A DNA stretch of 64,000 nt from Rhodamnia argentea (lineage: Eukaryota > Streptophyta > Magnoliopsida > Myrtales > Myrtaceae): assembly GCF_020921035.1 (NCBI RefSeq), contig NC_063153.1:15500001-15564000 (forward strand). Direction: 5' to 3'. Positions 27,720 through 40,283 of this stretch are shown piece after piece. The position numbers and the translations under genes are program-made. The number at the start of each line of letters is the position of its first letter. Positions within the stretch are counted from its first letter, which is position 1. The notes under the pieces were generated by a model. That model was given only the letters and a program-made list of their open reading frames with translations. It was not told where the DNA came from and did not search any database.

Positions 27720-30700
27720 GCCCGAATTTAAATTGTGCTCTTATTTTGATTTATGTTTTGCGGGGGTGGTAATGAGCTTTGTTGGTTTGCGTTGGCACCT
27801 GCTAGGAGTGCTTTAATTTGTGTTTTCCGCCTGGGGCGGGAAAGAGTCCAATTTGAGGTTATTAAACATGACAGAGTATTCTCTAAACATTGCAGGTTTA
27901 TCAAAAGAAGCGTTGAAAGCAATCAGAAAGTACTCATTGACAGGTGAGAGATGTCGAACACACACTATGTAGAAGAATAAGCAATCCTCAGATCTTATTG
28001 CATCCAACATATTATCATTTTCTTTTAAATTAGAACTCTAATCCGATCAATCTGATTCATACTACGTTTGTAATGCTGTTAGATTTGTTTTTCTGTTAGC
28101 TAGTTGCTGTTTCATCTGGGAACAGTAGTTCTCTGACCTATCTAAAGGCTCCCCATTTTGTGCTATAGAAATCTTATATTGTTTGCTTGGGTGGAATTTA
28201 TTTGTGTGGGATGGGGAACTTTTCTTTTGGCATTGCTTGGTGTCTTACTAATTAAGGCTGCATTGATGAATGGCGTGGATCTATCCAGTTCATTCTGCTT
28301 TTAGCCACAACTGACAATACGTGGGTACTAAGTCACCTAATGTAGATTTTGCTTCACTGGGCCTTCTTCCATGGGCAAGGATGTATTGAATTTTCTTGTG
28401 GGAAAGGCAAATGTTGTAGGATAGTAGAGCAACATTAGTACATGTTTGGAGTATGGGTGTTTGCTATTTGACTTTAACTTGCTCTTTGAGCGTTGGTTCT
28501 TTGATGCCTGGGTGCTTCTGGGCTTCTGGCATCTTCTCCTGGAGAGTGCATATATATACGAATATCACTATATATGGTTATGCTGCTCGTGACCTTTTGC
28601 TATTCAATAGCTCTACCCTTCTTGGTATTGATCTTAGAGCAGTTTGACTTCAGATTTAGGACTTCAATGTCCTGGTTGGCTCCAATAATGTAGGTTCCTT
28701 AACATGTCAAGACCATTAGGCTCACAGGATTTAGCAGATCTCTTCATCCATTTTAAATATGTCCTATAATATTCGTGACGAAAATTTCGTTCCCCTGTTG
28801 GCAGTATTGACTTATTTATTTTACTTTCTGGAGCAAAAGTATGCTGAAAGAGATTGCGGGACTCTTTATCAGATGAGTCCTGATAATACAGTGTATGGCC
28901 GTCACTTGATTGTTCTCAAACTTTTATGTGAGAAACAAGCAAATGTCGTGGAGGTGTTTGATCTGATAAAGAGGGATGCGAAGTTGGACTGCAATAATGG
29001 GTTAGATAAACAGGCATTAGACTTGGAAGGCTATTGAAATTTCCAGCACAATCTCAGTTAGTAAATGCTCATACTTTTACGTAAAATACATATATGCATG
29101 TTATTCTTTGAAGTTCAGTTACCTGTACATTCACTCAAGTAGCAAAAAAATACTCGTTCTTTTGGAATAGACTGGATTATACATGTATAAAATACCTAGA
29201 ATGTTATACTTTGGCAAAAAACTTCGAATTTTTTAGCTAATTTCATGTCTTTTGAATTGTCCTTATTTTTATTTCTTATTCACAGAAAGAAGCATAATAT
29301 TCTTGTGATATCTCATTAGATAGCACGACTCGTTCAACAAAATTTTTGTATGAGCTACGATATTAATACAATTGTATTTTACATGACCCTAATATGAAAA
29401 GTGTAACTTGGCACGTATATTTCTAACAGAGGGCATGACGTGTGCTTTCTGCATGATAATTTATCACCTGTTAAACTGGAAGAAGGATTACATGCACGTT
29501 GCTTTTTCTTTACTTGCTTTTGTCTTCTGAATTTCTCATTAGTCAAGTGTGTGATGGAACCAACAATGTTAATGCTCGTCTTAGCTCTGCAGTGGTGAGG
29601 GGCATTACCATGCCTTCAATGTTTATGAAGGTTTTCTATCTTGCAGGCAATATGGCAGTGCAACTGACTCCTGTGATGCCAGTTGCCGGTTTCCCAAATT
29701 CTTCTGATGTTATGGATTCAATTCAGTCAAAAGACTACTTCAAGAGGTGTTCCATCTTGCCGAATTGTGCACTTGATGGTGTTGTGCAACATGATGTTGC
29801 CTTATGTGCATTAGGTGGTCTTATTGATCATATGTCAAGGTTGATGGTAAGCTTGTTAAAACGGCCATTCAAACGTGACAAACTAGAACCTCCTTATGCT
29901 TCTTTCTGAATGTTTACGACTCGGGGTATTGTCTTGCAGTTAGATGATGTTTTGAAGAATGGCGATATCACGCCTTATGAGGTGTATAAGGGTTGCCTCA
30001 GAATGGATGGGCAGACATTGGTGAATCTTGAGATTTTCAGCAACAGTGCGGATGGTGGTACATCAGGTGAGTAATTACTTAAGTGTAACATTTTATATAC
30101 TTGCATTTCTGCACACGTAATGTACCACTGTTGCATTTGTATTGATCATTAATTTTAGTGTCTGCATTATGCTTCTGCTCTGCTTTCATTTCAGGTACAT
30201 TATACAAGTACCTTGACAACTGTACAACTTGTTCGGGGAAGCGTCTTTTAAGACACTGGATCTGTCATCCCCTCAAAGATGTAGAGAGCATTAATGATAG
30301 ACTCAATGTCATCGATAGTCTGTCGGCACAACCAGAAGTAATGTCTCTTATTGCTCAAAATCTTCGCAAACTGCCAGACTTAGAAAGGCTGCTCGGGAGG
30401 GTCAAGTCCAGCGTTCAGCGATCAGCCTCCTTGTTACTGCCGTTGGTTGCGCAAAAAGTACTAAAAAATTTGGTTAGTCGGCGATGAGCTTTATAAGATA
30501 TTCTGATTGGGAGGAACCTTTACATGGTTAACGTTTCACCAGCTTAGTTGGTCTCTGTTGTCTCGACTCTCAGGCTTTATGGGCAAGAATCTGGCTTAAA
30601 TATTTCATACTCCTTATCTTTTCGGTTGATAAAGAATGTTTGACAGTATGAAGAAAGGAAAACAATCTCTTAATTGCTTTTCCACAGTTTTCTAAAAGGT

Positions 30701-33700
30701 TGATGCATCTAATTTATTATTTTGTCAGGTGAAATTTTTTGGGTCTCTTGTGAAAGGCATGCGGACTGCGGTGAATTTGCTAATGTTATTACAGGAAGAA
30801 AGGAACATAAGCTCATCGCTATCAAAAGTCTTCGGAATTCCAGTGTTAGGCAGTAACAATGGGCTTGATAAGTATCTCACCCAATTTGAAGCAGCCATTG
30901 ATAGTGATTTCCCAAAGTACCAGGTCCATTTCCTTCCGCTATTGAGCTTGTCTATGTTTGAAACTGTCCTTATAAATGTGCACCTCGTTATTATCATAAT
31001 AAATTTGGGAGACACGCCAAATGTTTCCTAATAGGATACTTGATGTTTTATATACACGAGCTGTTTTTATGGACAATCTAACAGCTGACTGATTAGTTAG
31101 TCATTTTGGAGGTTTGGTATGTTAGTGGGGTTGCTCAATGGTTGTGTTCTATCATATAATGTAGGCTAAATGTATGAGATGGAGATAAGCATACTTAAGC
31201 CGCTGACATCCACCACCAGAGAAACCATTGCTTCTAACCCTCCCGACTGTTTCTACCATATAGACCAACAAGAGAGAACATTATGTATAGTGAATTACTG
31301 ATGTCCTGATACATCTACTTGAATTCTCGATTTGGCCCATCTAATCGAAGGAGTTCCTCAAGAGGGATTCTTTATTTTAGTTGACAGTAATTCCAAAAGG
31401 TACTTGCAATGGTCCATGGACCATATGGAACCACAGCCATCGATTTTTGTGGGGCCCACATGATGAAGGGCTGTGATTGACATGATCCATATGGACCCAA
31501 GTCTAGACAAGTTTCTCCCCTTGTCTCCTCTCTTCTAGAGAAAAAGACCTTTCCGTTTCTATGCTAGTAATTTGCTACTGGATTAATTGGTCTTGGTCTT
31601 TCACAGTTTAACTTTATCTGATATGCTTTTGTGGTATGTTATGTGGAAGCCATTTATGTTGCTCAAAGTTGCTATCTTACTCGAATTTGTGTTGACAACA
31701 GGACCATGATGTAACGGATTCGGATGCTGAAACCCTTTCTATTCTGATTGAATTGTTTGTTGAGAAAGCCCCCCAATGGTCTGCTGTCGTTCATGCCATC
31801 AACTGTATTGACGTATTAAGATCTTTTACACTGACTGCAAAATCTTCACTTGGAGCTTCATCTCGACCTGTCATTTTGCCTCAATCAAAAACAATGCGCT
31901 TAAGCCGAGAGGCCAAGGGACCAATACTTAAGATAACAGGGCTGTGGCATCCATTTGCCTTGGGTGAGAATGGAGGATTGCCAGTACCTAACGACATATT
32001 TCTTGGTGAAGATACAGATGGTTATCATCCGCATACATTGCTGTTGACTGGACCAAATATGGGTGGAAAATCAACACTTTTGCGCGCCACGTGTCTTGCA
32101 GTTATACTTGCCCAGGTTAGTTATAGTATAACCGTATGTATGATGAAAGAAAACTAATTGCTAGATGCTTTAGCATTTCCAAAGCTTTTTATGTTGCTTT
32201 TGGTTTTGGAAAGAGGTTTTCTTTTGTTTTATGTGGAAACGGGAATTAAAACTACTCTATCTTTTAAGAACTTGGTAGAAGAAAATAAATATTTCTGAAG
32301 GATATCAAAATTGTGAAAATATCTTTGAAACATAATTCTTATGAGATGAAAAAATTACAAAGTTCTGTCTAATCTCAAATTTGGTTAAAATGAAAATCTA
32401 GAAGATACATAATTACTCTATCTCACAAAATATCATTCTCAAAACTCACGAGGTCCCCAGGAACATGAGCATTGTTTTTTTTTTTTTTCTTGTGTGTGTG
32501 TGTGTTCCTGCCAATATGCAACTATGAAGCTTTTCCTTTTGTTTCTTTTCCTCTTCATGTAAGAGCTAGCTGCCCTTTCAATAGGATTTGAGTCTAGCTG
32601 AAGCCTTACTAAAGATCCAAAGCTTCAGCAAGATACGCCCTTGAATCTTTGAAAAAGTGTCAGCAATTGTTCGATGAGCTTAATCAAAAGCTTCTTGAAC
32701 CTTGTTCAATGAAGCACTTTAGAGCTTTATCATCCAAAGAGAAACTGTGGGCTTGACAGATCTGGACACACGTCTGCATTTTCACTGAAAGTCTGAAATA
32801 TCTGATAGAACAAAAGAAAGGGAGGGTAGCAATTACGCAAACAACGCATAAAAGAAATTTAACATGATTGATTGCATTCTTTTCTGAGTAATCGTAAAAC
32901 AGTAGCAATGAGATTAGTAGATCAAGAGGAAGAGACTAATGTTAAGTGAAAAAAGCCTTTTCTTCCATGTGTTTAAGTCCTCACTTTTAAGGTTCAACTG
33001 GACAAGACATGAATATAAGCTGTTCGAAGTCTTTACTTAGATTTTTTAAAAAGGTTTTTATGTCTTTAGATGCAAAGAATTTTAAGAGAGATTGAAACAT
33101 ATTTTTAAAGCCTTTAGTCATTTCCAAATGAAAATAGCAATCTGTAACCTTAAAGTTCTGAATGATCTTTTGTTGATTCTTGATCTACCTTGTTGACTTG
33201 CAGTTGGGATGTTATGTTCCTTGTGAGAGATGTATACTCTCCTCAGTTGACATCATCTTTACACGGCTTGGTGCCACTGATAGGATAATGGCTGGCGAGA
33301 GTAAGTCCCCTTCTAATGAAATATCAGTGTCGTCTGATTTACTGCTTTAACTTGTTATCCTTCAGTTTGCAAGTCTCGAAATAGCTTATGTGCTGGGTAT
33401 GGCAAATCAAGGTCTAAGTGGTACTTTGGGTGTGAGGCTGTCACAACTATTTCTCTTCTTCGATACGCCTTGATAATGACATAAGTCAAGACACCTGAAC
33501 TACTAATCTTTGGGTGAGTGCACTTTCTCTCACTTACTTGGGATGCGTAAGAAATTTCGGAGCCAGTCGATTGGTGAGATCAAATCAACTTATTGAATTG
33601 AGTAACACTCATTTTCCTCGATGCCTGTGCCCATAAGAAATGATGGGGCCAGTCGGTTGGTGAGGTCAAATCAACTTATTGAATTGAGAAACACTTATTG

Positions 33701-34932
33701 TGGATCCTCGGCATGTGATTTATACTTTCATGGTGAAAGTTGAGGAAGATTGAGCAGACTGATGTGTACTAAATAAATAGATTGTTCCCCAGGAGTGTGA
33801 ATGAAAAATTGCTGGCAGGGCAAAAGAGCATATGACCATCAATTAACGACTCATATTGCACTTTTTTGAATCTTCGAGGTTTTGTATCTTATCTCTCTCT
33901 CTCTCTCTCTCTCCGGCAGGTACCTTCTTTGTTGAGTGCACAGAAACAGCATCAGTTCTTCAAAATGCCACTGAAGATTCTCTTGTTATTCTTGATGAAC
34001 TTGGTCGAGGGACAAGCACTTTTGATGGTTATGCCATCGCCTATGCTGTAAGACCTTGGCTTTGGGCTTTTTATTTTTCTTCTTTTTTCTTCCTGTAATC
34101 TAATAATTATGGTATCCTCTCGTTTTCATGAAATTTAAGAATTCTCTCCTGCCTAATGAGTGTCATCATCGTAAAGCCTGCTCACCCGTCATCCAGTATA
34201 GTTATCATCTGCGGCCATAACTAGTTCTGGATGAGTGCAAATCATACTAGAGTTACAATCTCATTCTGTTGATCCCAAACTCGTGTGAATGTTTGAGCTA
34301 ATAAGCTCCATGGATTGCCTGCCAACTTCTACCAGGATATGGATCTTAACTGCATTGTTCTGCAGACAAAGGGCTGCTAAATTCTTTGCAAAACATGGTT
34401 TCTTTATACTTTTCTTTATAGCCTTGACTCAGAACCATAGTAAATATCTCGACAGGTATTCCGGCATCTTGTTGAGAAGGTTAATTGCCGGCTATTGTTT
34501 GCAACACACTACCACCCTCTGACAAAGGAATTCGGCTCTCATCCACGTGTTACCCTGCAACACATGGCCTGTGCTCTCAAGTCGAATGGTGGAAATCACT
34601 CCAAGAGCGACCAGGAGCTGGTTTTCCTCTACAAGCTTTCGTCTGGGGCATGTCCTGAGAGTTATGGCTTGCAAGTAGCTTGTATGGCTGGAATTCCACA
34701 ACAGGTGGTTGAATCTGCTTCAAAGGCTGGCCAACTAATGAAGATGTCAGTTGGCAAAAGTTTCAAATCAAGCGAGCAGAGGTTGGAGTTTTCAACCCTT
34801 CATGAAGAGTGGCTGAAGACGCTACTATCTGTAGCACAAACTGGAGGACATAACGTGAATGACGATGAAGATTCTCTGGATACCTTCTTTTGCCTCTGGC
34901 ATGAATTGAAGAGCCTGTACCCACGTAAGTAA
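23223..34932 (+). CDS. MSH7: DNA mismatch repair protein MSH7 (plant MutS homologue, MSH6-like)
   Basis: Partner of MSH2 in the plant-specific MutS-gamma dimer, which recognises certain base mismatches in the nucleus and affects meiotic recombination. Exons: 23223-23509, 24269-24797, 25134-25229, 25367-25422, 25682-25748, 26845-26940, 27448-27579, 27657-27690, 27896-27943, 29647-29846, 29940-30066, 30195-30472, 30729-30923, 31702-32115, 33204-33300, 33920-34047, 34456-34932. Phases agree at all 16 junctions and the product is 1086 aa (Arabidopsis about 1109). Features in order: N-terminal PCNA-binding (PIP) motif QKSILSFL at residues 4-11, then a disordered tail with [12 protein letters not shown]; mismatch-recognition motif GKFYELYE from residue 273 (Phe275, Glu277); clamp and lever regions; Walker [10 protein letters not shown] with Lys838; Walker [11 protein letters not shown] with Asp911/Glu912; and ATHYHPL. 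The last PIP position is Leu rather than aromatic. Long introns at 25749-26844, 27944-29646 and 32116-33203 hold no genes that I can see. All key residues are present; very likely functional. Confidence 0.95.
27692..27720. repeat. (CT)n microsatellite in MSH7 intron 8
   Basis: Uninterrupted CT dinucleotides starting one base after the donor of exon 8 (27657-27690, only 34 bp). It may influence recognition of this very small exon, which is inference. Confidence 0.8.
33892..33913. repeat. (CT)n tract serving as polypyrimidine tract of MSH7 exon 16
   Basis: CT dinucleotide run directly before the acceptor AG at 33918-33919. Exon 16 carries the Walker B motif. Confidence 0.75.
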
Positions 34933-36026
34933 CAATGACTCATGGGCTGGTCCTAATGCAAATTTTGTAAGTATGACCTTATGTGAGTTATAACCATTCT
35001 CGTGACGTGGATGAGCCCATTCGAGGATTTTGTGTTGTGGATTGGATGGTGATCTCAACCTCATTTCTTATAGTGTGGTCTGGCTACTGGTGAATAGAGC
35101 TTTTCCGACTGCTTAGGTTTATGGCTTTGTTGTTATACTCGTAATGCTGGCAGAGCATAATTCATTTGTCACCTGTAACTATTAGTGGTCTGGGTGAAAT
35201 TATGCCAAATTAGATCTGTCGTTCATGTTTTATGTTTTTCCCCTTCTGTTTTTTTTTTTGTGACTGGCATTTGACCGGTCTACTTCTATGGTAAATACAA
35301 ATTTTTCTGTTTTTGAATCAGGGGCATAAGCATTTGTGTCCGTTATTGCAATTGGGAATATGCACATCTCTGGTTGTGCTTACTGCTTGTGCTTTGGGCA
35401 TCACACTGATGCATGAAATGTATGATCTAAATTGCATCATTGGTGAAGGTTGTTTAAATCTACGTCCGGACTGATGTTGCGAGAAAAATCCAATCCGGAA
35501 ATCTCGTGATCATCGCTTTTGTCATCTCCTCGAGTATGAAGATTAGTTCTGTTTTCCCTTTTCTTGGTTTGATTGTCATCTTCATTTCTCCGTACTTCCT
35601 TAAACTTTTGACTTTCGTCTAAGCCGAATTCGCTACGTTCTTCCTTGCATGCTGATGGGTTTTGGGGCTTGAAAGCAAAGTAATGATCCGGGCGTTGAAA
35701 CCCAACTGCGTCACTGATCTAGATAATCTAAGCTATTAAGCTCTCTTCCTGTGGGTAGAACCGGACTTATAGCATTCTCAATAAGTCAATAAAACTCTCA
35801 ATCTACATTTTTGTGAAACATAAGGGCGATGCTACTGCAGAGAGAGAGAGATAGAGAGAGGAAAAGTTGGGGACGGATGTGGTCCTCCACACAAGATGGC
35901 CATTCCAAGAATTACCAGCCAAGAGTTCACAGCACTCTTAGTCTCTCATCTCTAACTGTCTTTTAAATCTCAACCGTTGCTCTTTTGTTGCTTTATTGTG
36001 TCTATCTTGTCTCCTTGGCGCTCAAA
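34933..36026. other. Intergenic between MSH7 and GNL2-like gene
   Basis: The first part is presumably the MSH7 3' UTR. 35838-35862 is a GA-rich microsatellite about 165 bp before the next start codon and may lie in its promoter or leader. No other gene or repeat is recognised. Confidence 0.5.
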
Positions 36027-39000
36027 ATGGCAGAAGAATTAACCCAACGAGCTTCAGAAGAAGAGGACTCTTCACAATGCAGGGACAGGGCCAAACACGA
36101 CCCCAGATCCAAAAGGAAGCAACTCGGCCTCTCTTGCATGCTCAACACCGAGGTCGGCGCCGTCCTCGCCGTGATCCGAAGGCCCCTTGACCCGGCCGGG
36201 CCCTTCCTCCCTACCCAAGAGGACCAATACGATTCCTCGATAGCGCACTCCCTGAAATCCCTGCGCACTCTCATCTTCAATCCCCAGCAGGAATGGCGGG
36301 TGATGGACCCTTCGATCTATCTCTCCCCATTCCTCGACGTCGTCCAAAGCGACGAGGTCCCTGCCGCCGCCACCGGCATCGCTCTCTCGTCGATTTTGAA
36401 GATGCTCAAGTTGGAAATGTTCGACGAGAAGACGCTCGGCGCGAGGGAAGCGATCAACTCGATTGTCACCGCAACCGTGAATTGCCGCCTCGAGAGGACC
36501 GATTCCGGGTCCGAAGAGGCGGTCATGATGCGGATCTTGCAGGTACTCTCGAGCATCATGAAGCACCGGGCCTCGGTTTTTCTCTCCGATCAAGCCGTTT
36601 GCACCATTGTCAACACGTGCTTTCAAGTCGTGCAACAATCCGCCAGCAGAGGGGATTTGCTTCAGCGAAACGCGAGGTACACGATGCACGAATTGATCCA
36701 GATCATATTCTCACGGTTGCCCGAGATCGAAGGTAGGGATGGGGATAACAATTCCGAGTCGGAGACCGATGATGTCGGTGGTAGTTTGGATTCTGGATAT
36801 GGAGTAAGATGCACAGTTGACATTTTCCATTTCCTGTGCTCGTTGCTGAATGTGGTGGAAATAGTGGAAGCAGAAGGGAACACATCTCACGCCACCGACG
36901 AAGATGTCCAGCTTTTTGCGTTGGTTTTGATCAATTCTGCGATCGATTTGAGCGGAGATGCAATCGCTAAGCACCCGAAGCTCTTAAGAATGATCCAAGA
37001 TGACTTGTTTCACCATTTGATCCATTATGGAATGTCTTCAAGCCAGCTTGTTCTGGCTATGATTTGCAGCACAATACTGAGTATCTATCACTTCCTACGC
37101 AGGTTCTGTTCTGACGTTGGAAGAATTACTAATCTTTGTCGTTCCCGTATCATGATGAAAGTGGCCGGATAAATGAACTGTTCGTTTAAAATTTTCAGGT
37201 TTATCCGTTTGCAGTTGGAGGCCTTCTTCGGCTTTGTCCTGTTGAGAGTTGCGATGTTCGCAACCTCGACTCAACTCCAGGAAGTCGCTATCGAAGGAAT
37301 CATAAACTTTTGTCGGCAACCTAGTTTCATATTCGAAGCCTACGTGAACTACGACTGCAATGTCACTTGCCGAAATGTCTTCGAAGAAATGGGGAAGTTG
37401 CTGTGCAAGCACGCCTTTCCGACATCTAATCCATTTACGAGTTTACAAGTCCAAGCGTTCGAGGGGCTTGTTATAGTGATTCACAACATTGCAGATAACA
37501 TCAACTGCGAAGAGAATTCGAGCACGATAGCAAGACATGCAGTCGAAATCACAGAATACAGACCCTTTTGGGTAGAGAAATTCGAAGATGAGGATGAGAA
37601 CTGGGTGGAGTCGGCGAGAATGAGGAAAGCACAGAAACGGAAAATGATGATCGCGGAAAACCATTTTAACCGTGACGAAAGGAAGGGAATAGAGTACCTG
37701 AAGCTTTCTCGCCTGGTGTCTGACCCTATGGATCCGAAGGCGTTTGCTTTCTTCTTCCGCTACACCCCAGGCCTCGATAAGAACATGATCGGGGATTATC
37801 TCGGTGACCCTGATGAATTCCATGTTCAAGTCCTCAAGGAATTCACAGACACTTTTGAATGCGCAGGCATGATTCTCGACACGGCTCTCAGAACTTATCT
37901 GGAGACATTCCGTTTGCCAGGAGAGGCTCAGAAGATTGAGCGGATCCTCGAGGCGTTCTCGGAGAGGTTCTACGATCAGCAGTCGGCGGAGGTTTTCGTC
38001 AGCAAGGATGCGGTCTTTGTTCTTTGCTATTCTCTCATTATGCTCAACACTGACCAACACAATCCCCAGGTGAAGAAGAAGATGACAGAGGAGGAGTTCA
38101 TAAAGAACAACAGAGGGATTAACGGCGGGAGCGATCTCCCGAGAGAGTACCTCTCCGAGCTATTTTACTCGATATCGAATAACGCGATCAAGCTCTACGG
38201 CCAATCAGGTCTTTCCATGGAGATGAGCCCGAGCCGATGGATAGAACTGATGAACAGATCAAAGAATGCTCATCCTTATGTTGAGTGCAAGTTCAACAGT
38301 ACGTTGGGTAGGGACATGTTCGCTACCATTGCAGGGCCGTCGGTGGCGACTCTTTGCGCTTGTTTTGAGCATGCTGATGAAGATGAGTTTCTTCACGAGT
38401 GCGTTGAAGGGTTGTTTTCGATAGCTAGGATTGCTCAATATGGATTAGAAGACACACTTGACGAGCTCCTTGCTTCCTTCTGCAAATTCACCACGTTCCT
38501 GAACCCGTACGCCACTGCTGAGGAAACTCTGTTCGCTTTTAGCCATGATTTAAAGCCTAGAATGGCTACTCTCGCTGTTTTTACCATCGCAAACAACTTT
38601 GGGTCCTCAATTCGTGGGGCTTGGAGGAATATCATCGACTGCTTGTTGAAGTTGAAAAGACTTAAGCTACTTCCGCAATCGGTGGTTGAAACTGATGCCT
38701 CTTCCACTTCATCATCGGACCTGGCAATGGACACGCGATGTGAGTCAGGCGTAGTTAATCCTAACCAAGATTTCAGACCCGGCACACAGCAAAACTACGG
38801 TATGATGGGTCGGTTCTCTCATTTCCTTTCCCTGGAGACCGCGGAGGAATCTCTGAGTCTTGGTTTGAGCGAATTCGAACAGAACGTGAAGATTATCAGG
38901 CAATGCCGGATCGGGAACATCTTTACCAACAGTTCAAGCCTTCCCGACGAGGCCATACTAAACCTCGGCCGTTCTCTAATATTCGCAGCCGCTGGTAAAG

Positions 39001-40283
39001 GCCAAAAGTTCAGCACGCCGGTTGAAGAAGAAGAGACGGTTGGCTTCTGCTGGGAACTGATCGTCGCCATCGCATTGGCCAACGTTCATAGATTCTCCAC
39101 GTTCTGGGCTTCTTTCCATGATAATCTGTTAACAGTTGCACAGTTCCCTCTGTTCTCTCCAGTTCCGTTTGCTGAAAAGGCCATGTTGAGTCTCTTAAAG
39201 GTCTGTCTCAAGCTCCTCGCTGTACCTCAACAGGACAGCATCGCCGAGGAACTCATCTTCAGGTCAATCAATTTGATGTGGAAGCTCGACAAGGAAATTC
39301 TTGACACGTGTTGTGAGGTCATAACGAAATCAGTCAGCAGGATGCTCATCGAATACCCTGCAAATTTACAAACCCAGCTTGGATGGAAGTCAGTCCTCCA
39401 TTTGCTATCCGTCACTGGCCGACACCCGGAGACATATGATCAGGGAGTGGAGACTCTGATCATGCTTTTATCCGACGGAACACACGTTTCTAGGATGACT
39501 TACGCGTATTGCATCGACTGTGCATTTGGCTTTGTGGCGCTCAAAAACAGTCCACTCGACAAGAACCTGAAAATACTGGACCTGTTGTCCGAGTCCGTGA
39601 ATCTATTGATCCAGTGGCACAGGAACGGATTGTCCGATCCTGGAAGCAGCTACAGCGCATCCTCATTTGAGGAGAACTTAAAAGGCCTAGGCTCCTCAAA
39701 CTTTTCGCTGAACCTGTTCGTCAAGCTAGGTGAGGCACTGCGGAAGACAAGCCTGGCCCGCCGGGAAGAGATCAGGAACCACGCCATCCTATCCCTCCAG
39801 AGGAGCTTCGCGTTAGCTGAGGACCTCGAGTTCACCTCGACTAACTGCACAAACTGCTTCAACCTCGTGATCTTCGCGATGGTCGACGACCTGCACGAGA
39901 AGATGCTGGAGTACTCGCGGCGCGAGAACGCGGAGAGGGAGATGCGGAGCATGGAAGGGACTCTGAAGATCGCAATGGAGCTCCTGACCGACGTGTACCT
40001 GCAGTTCCTGAAGCAGATCTCGGAGAGCCCCGGGTTCCGAACGTTCTGGCTCGGAGTGTTGAGGAGGATGGACACCTGCATGAAGGCTAACTTGGGGCCA
40101 TACGGCGAGTCCGAAATCTTGAAGGAATTGGTCCCGGATTTGCTGAGGAAGATCATCACAAAGATGAAGGAGAGTGAGATCCTGGTGCAGAAGGAAGGTG
40201 ATGATCTCTGGGAAATCACCTATATACAGATTCAGTGGATTTCTCCTTTGCTCAAGGAGTTGTTCCCTGAAGAAGATGGTTAG
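36027..40283 (+). CDS. GNL2: ARF guanine-nucleotide exchange factor, GNOM-like 2 (GBF/GNOM family)
   Basis: Large ARF-GEF that activates ARF GTPases on Golgi/endosomal membranes; in Arabidopsis GNL2 acts in pollen germination and tube growth. Two exons, 36027-37102 and 37199-40283 (phase 2, GT-AG), give 1386 aa, close to Arabidopsis GNL2 (about 1375) and shorter than GNOM (about 1450). Start chosen at MAEELTQ: the frame is open 42 bases further up but without another ATG. In order: N-terminal DCB dimerisation region with LSCMLNTEVGAVLAVIRR; HUS box NYDCN at about residue 407; Sec7 domain about 515-700 with glutamic finger Glu601 in FRLPGEAQ and the MLNTDQHN loop (Met640); then helical HDS regions to ELFPEED. 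Met at position 640 corresponds to GNOM Met696; Leu there gives brefeldin A resistance in related proteins, so this one is predicted sensitive. Assignment to GNL2 rather than GNOM/GNL1 rests on CYSLIMLNTDQHNPQV, length, and neighbourhood with SULTR3;5. Confidence 0.92.

Noticed and set aside
36072..36736. Long open frames (205 codons -, 147 codons +) overlapping GNL2 exon 1
   Set aside because: Shadows of the GC-rich first exon of the GNL2-like gene in other frames.
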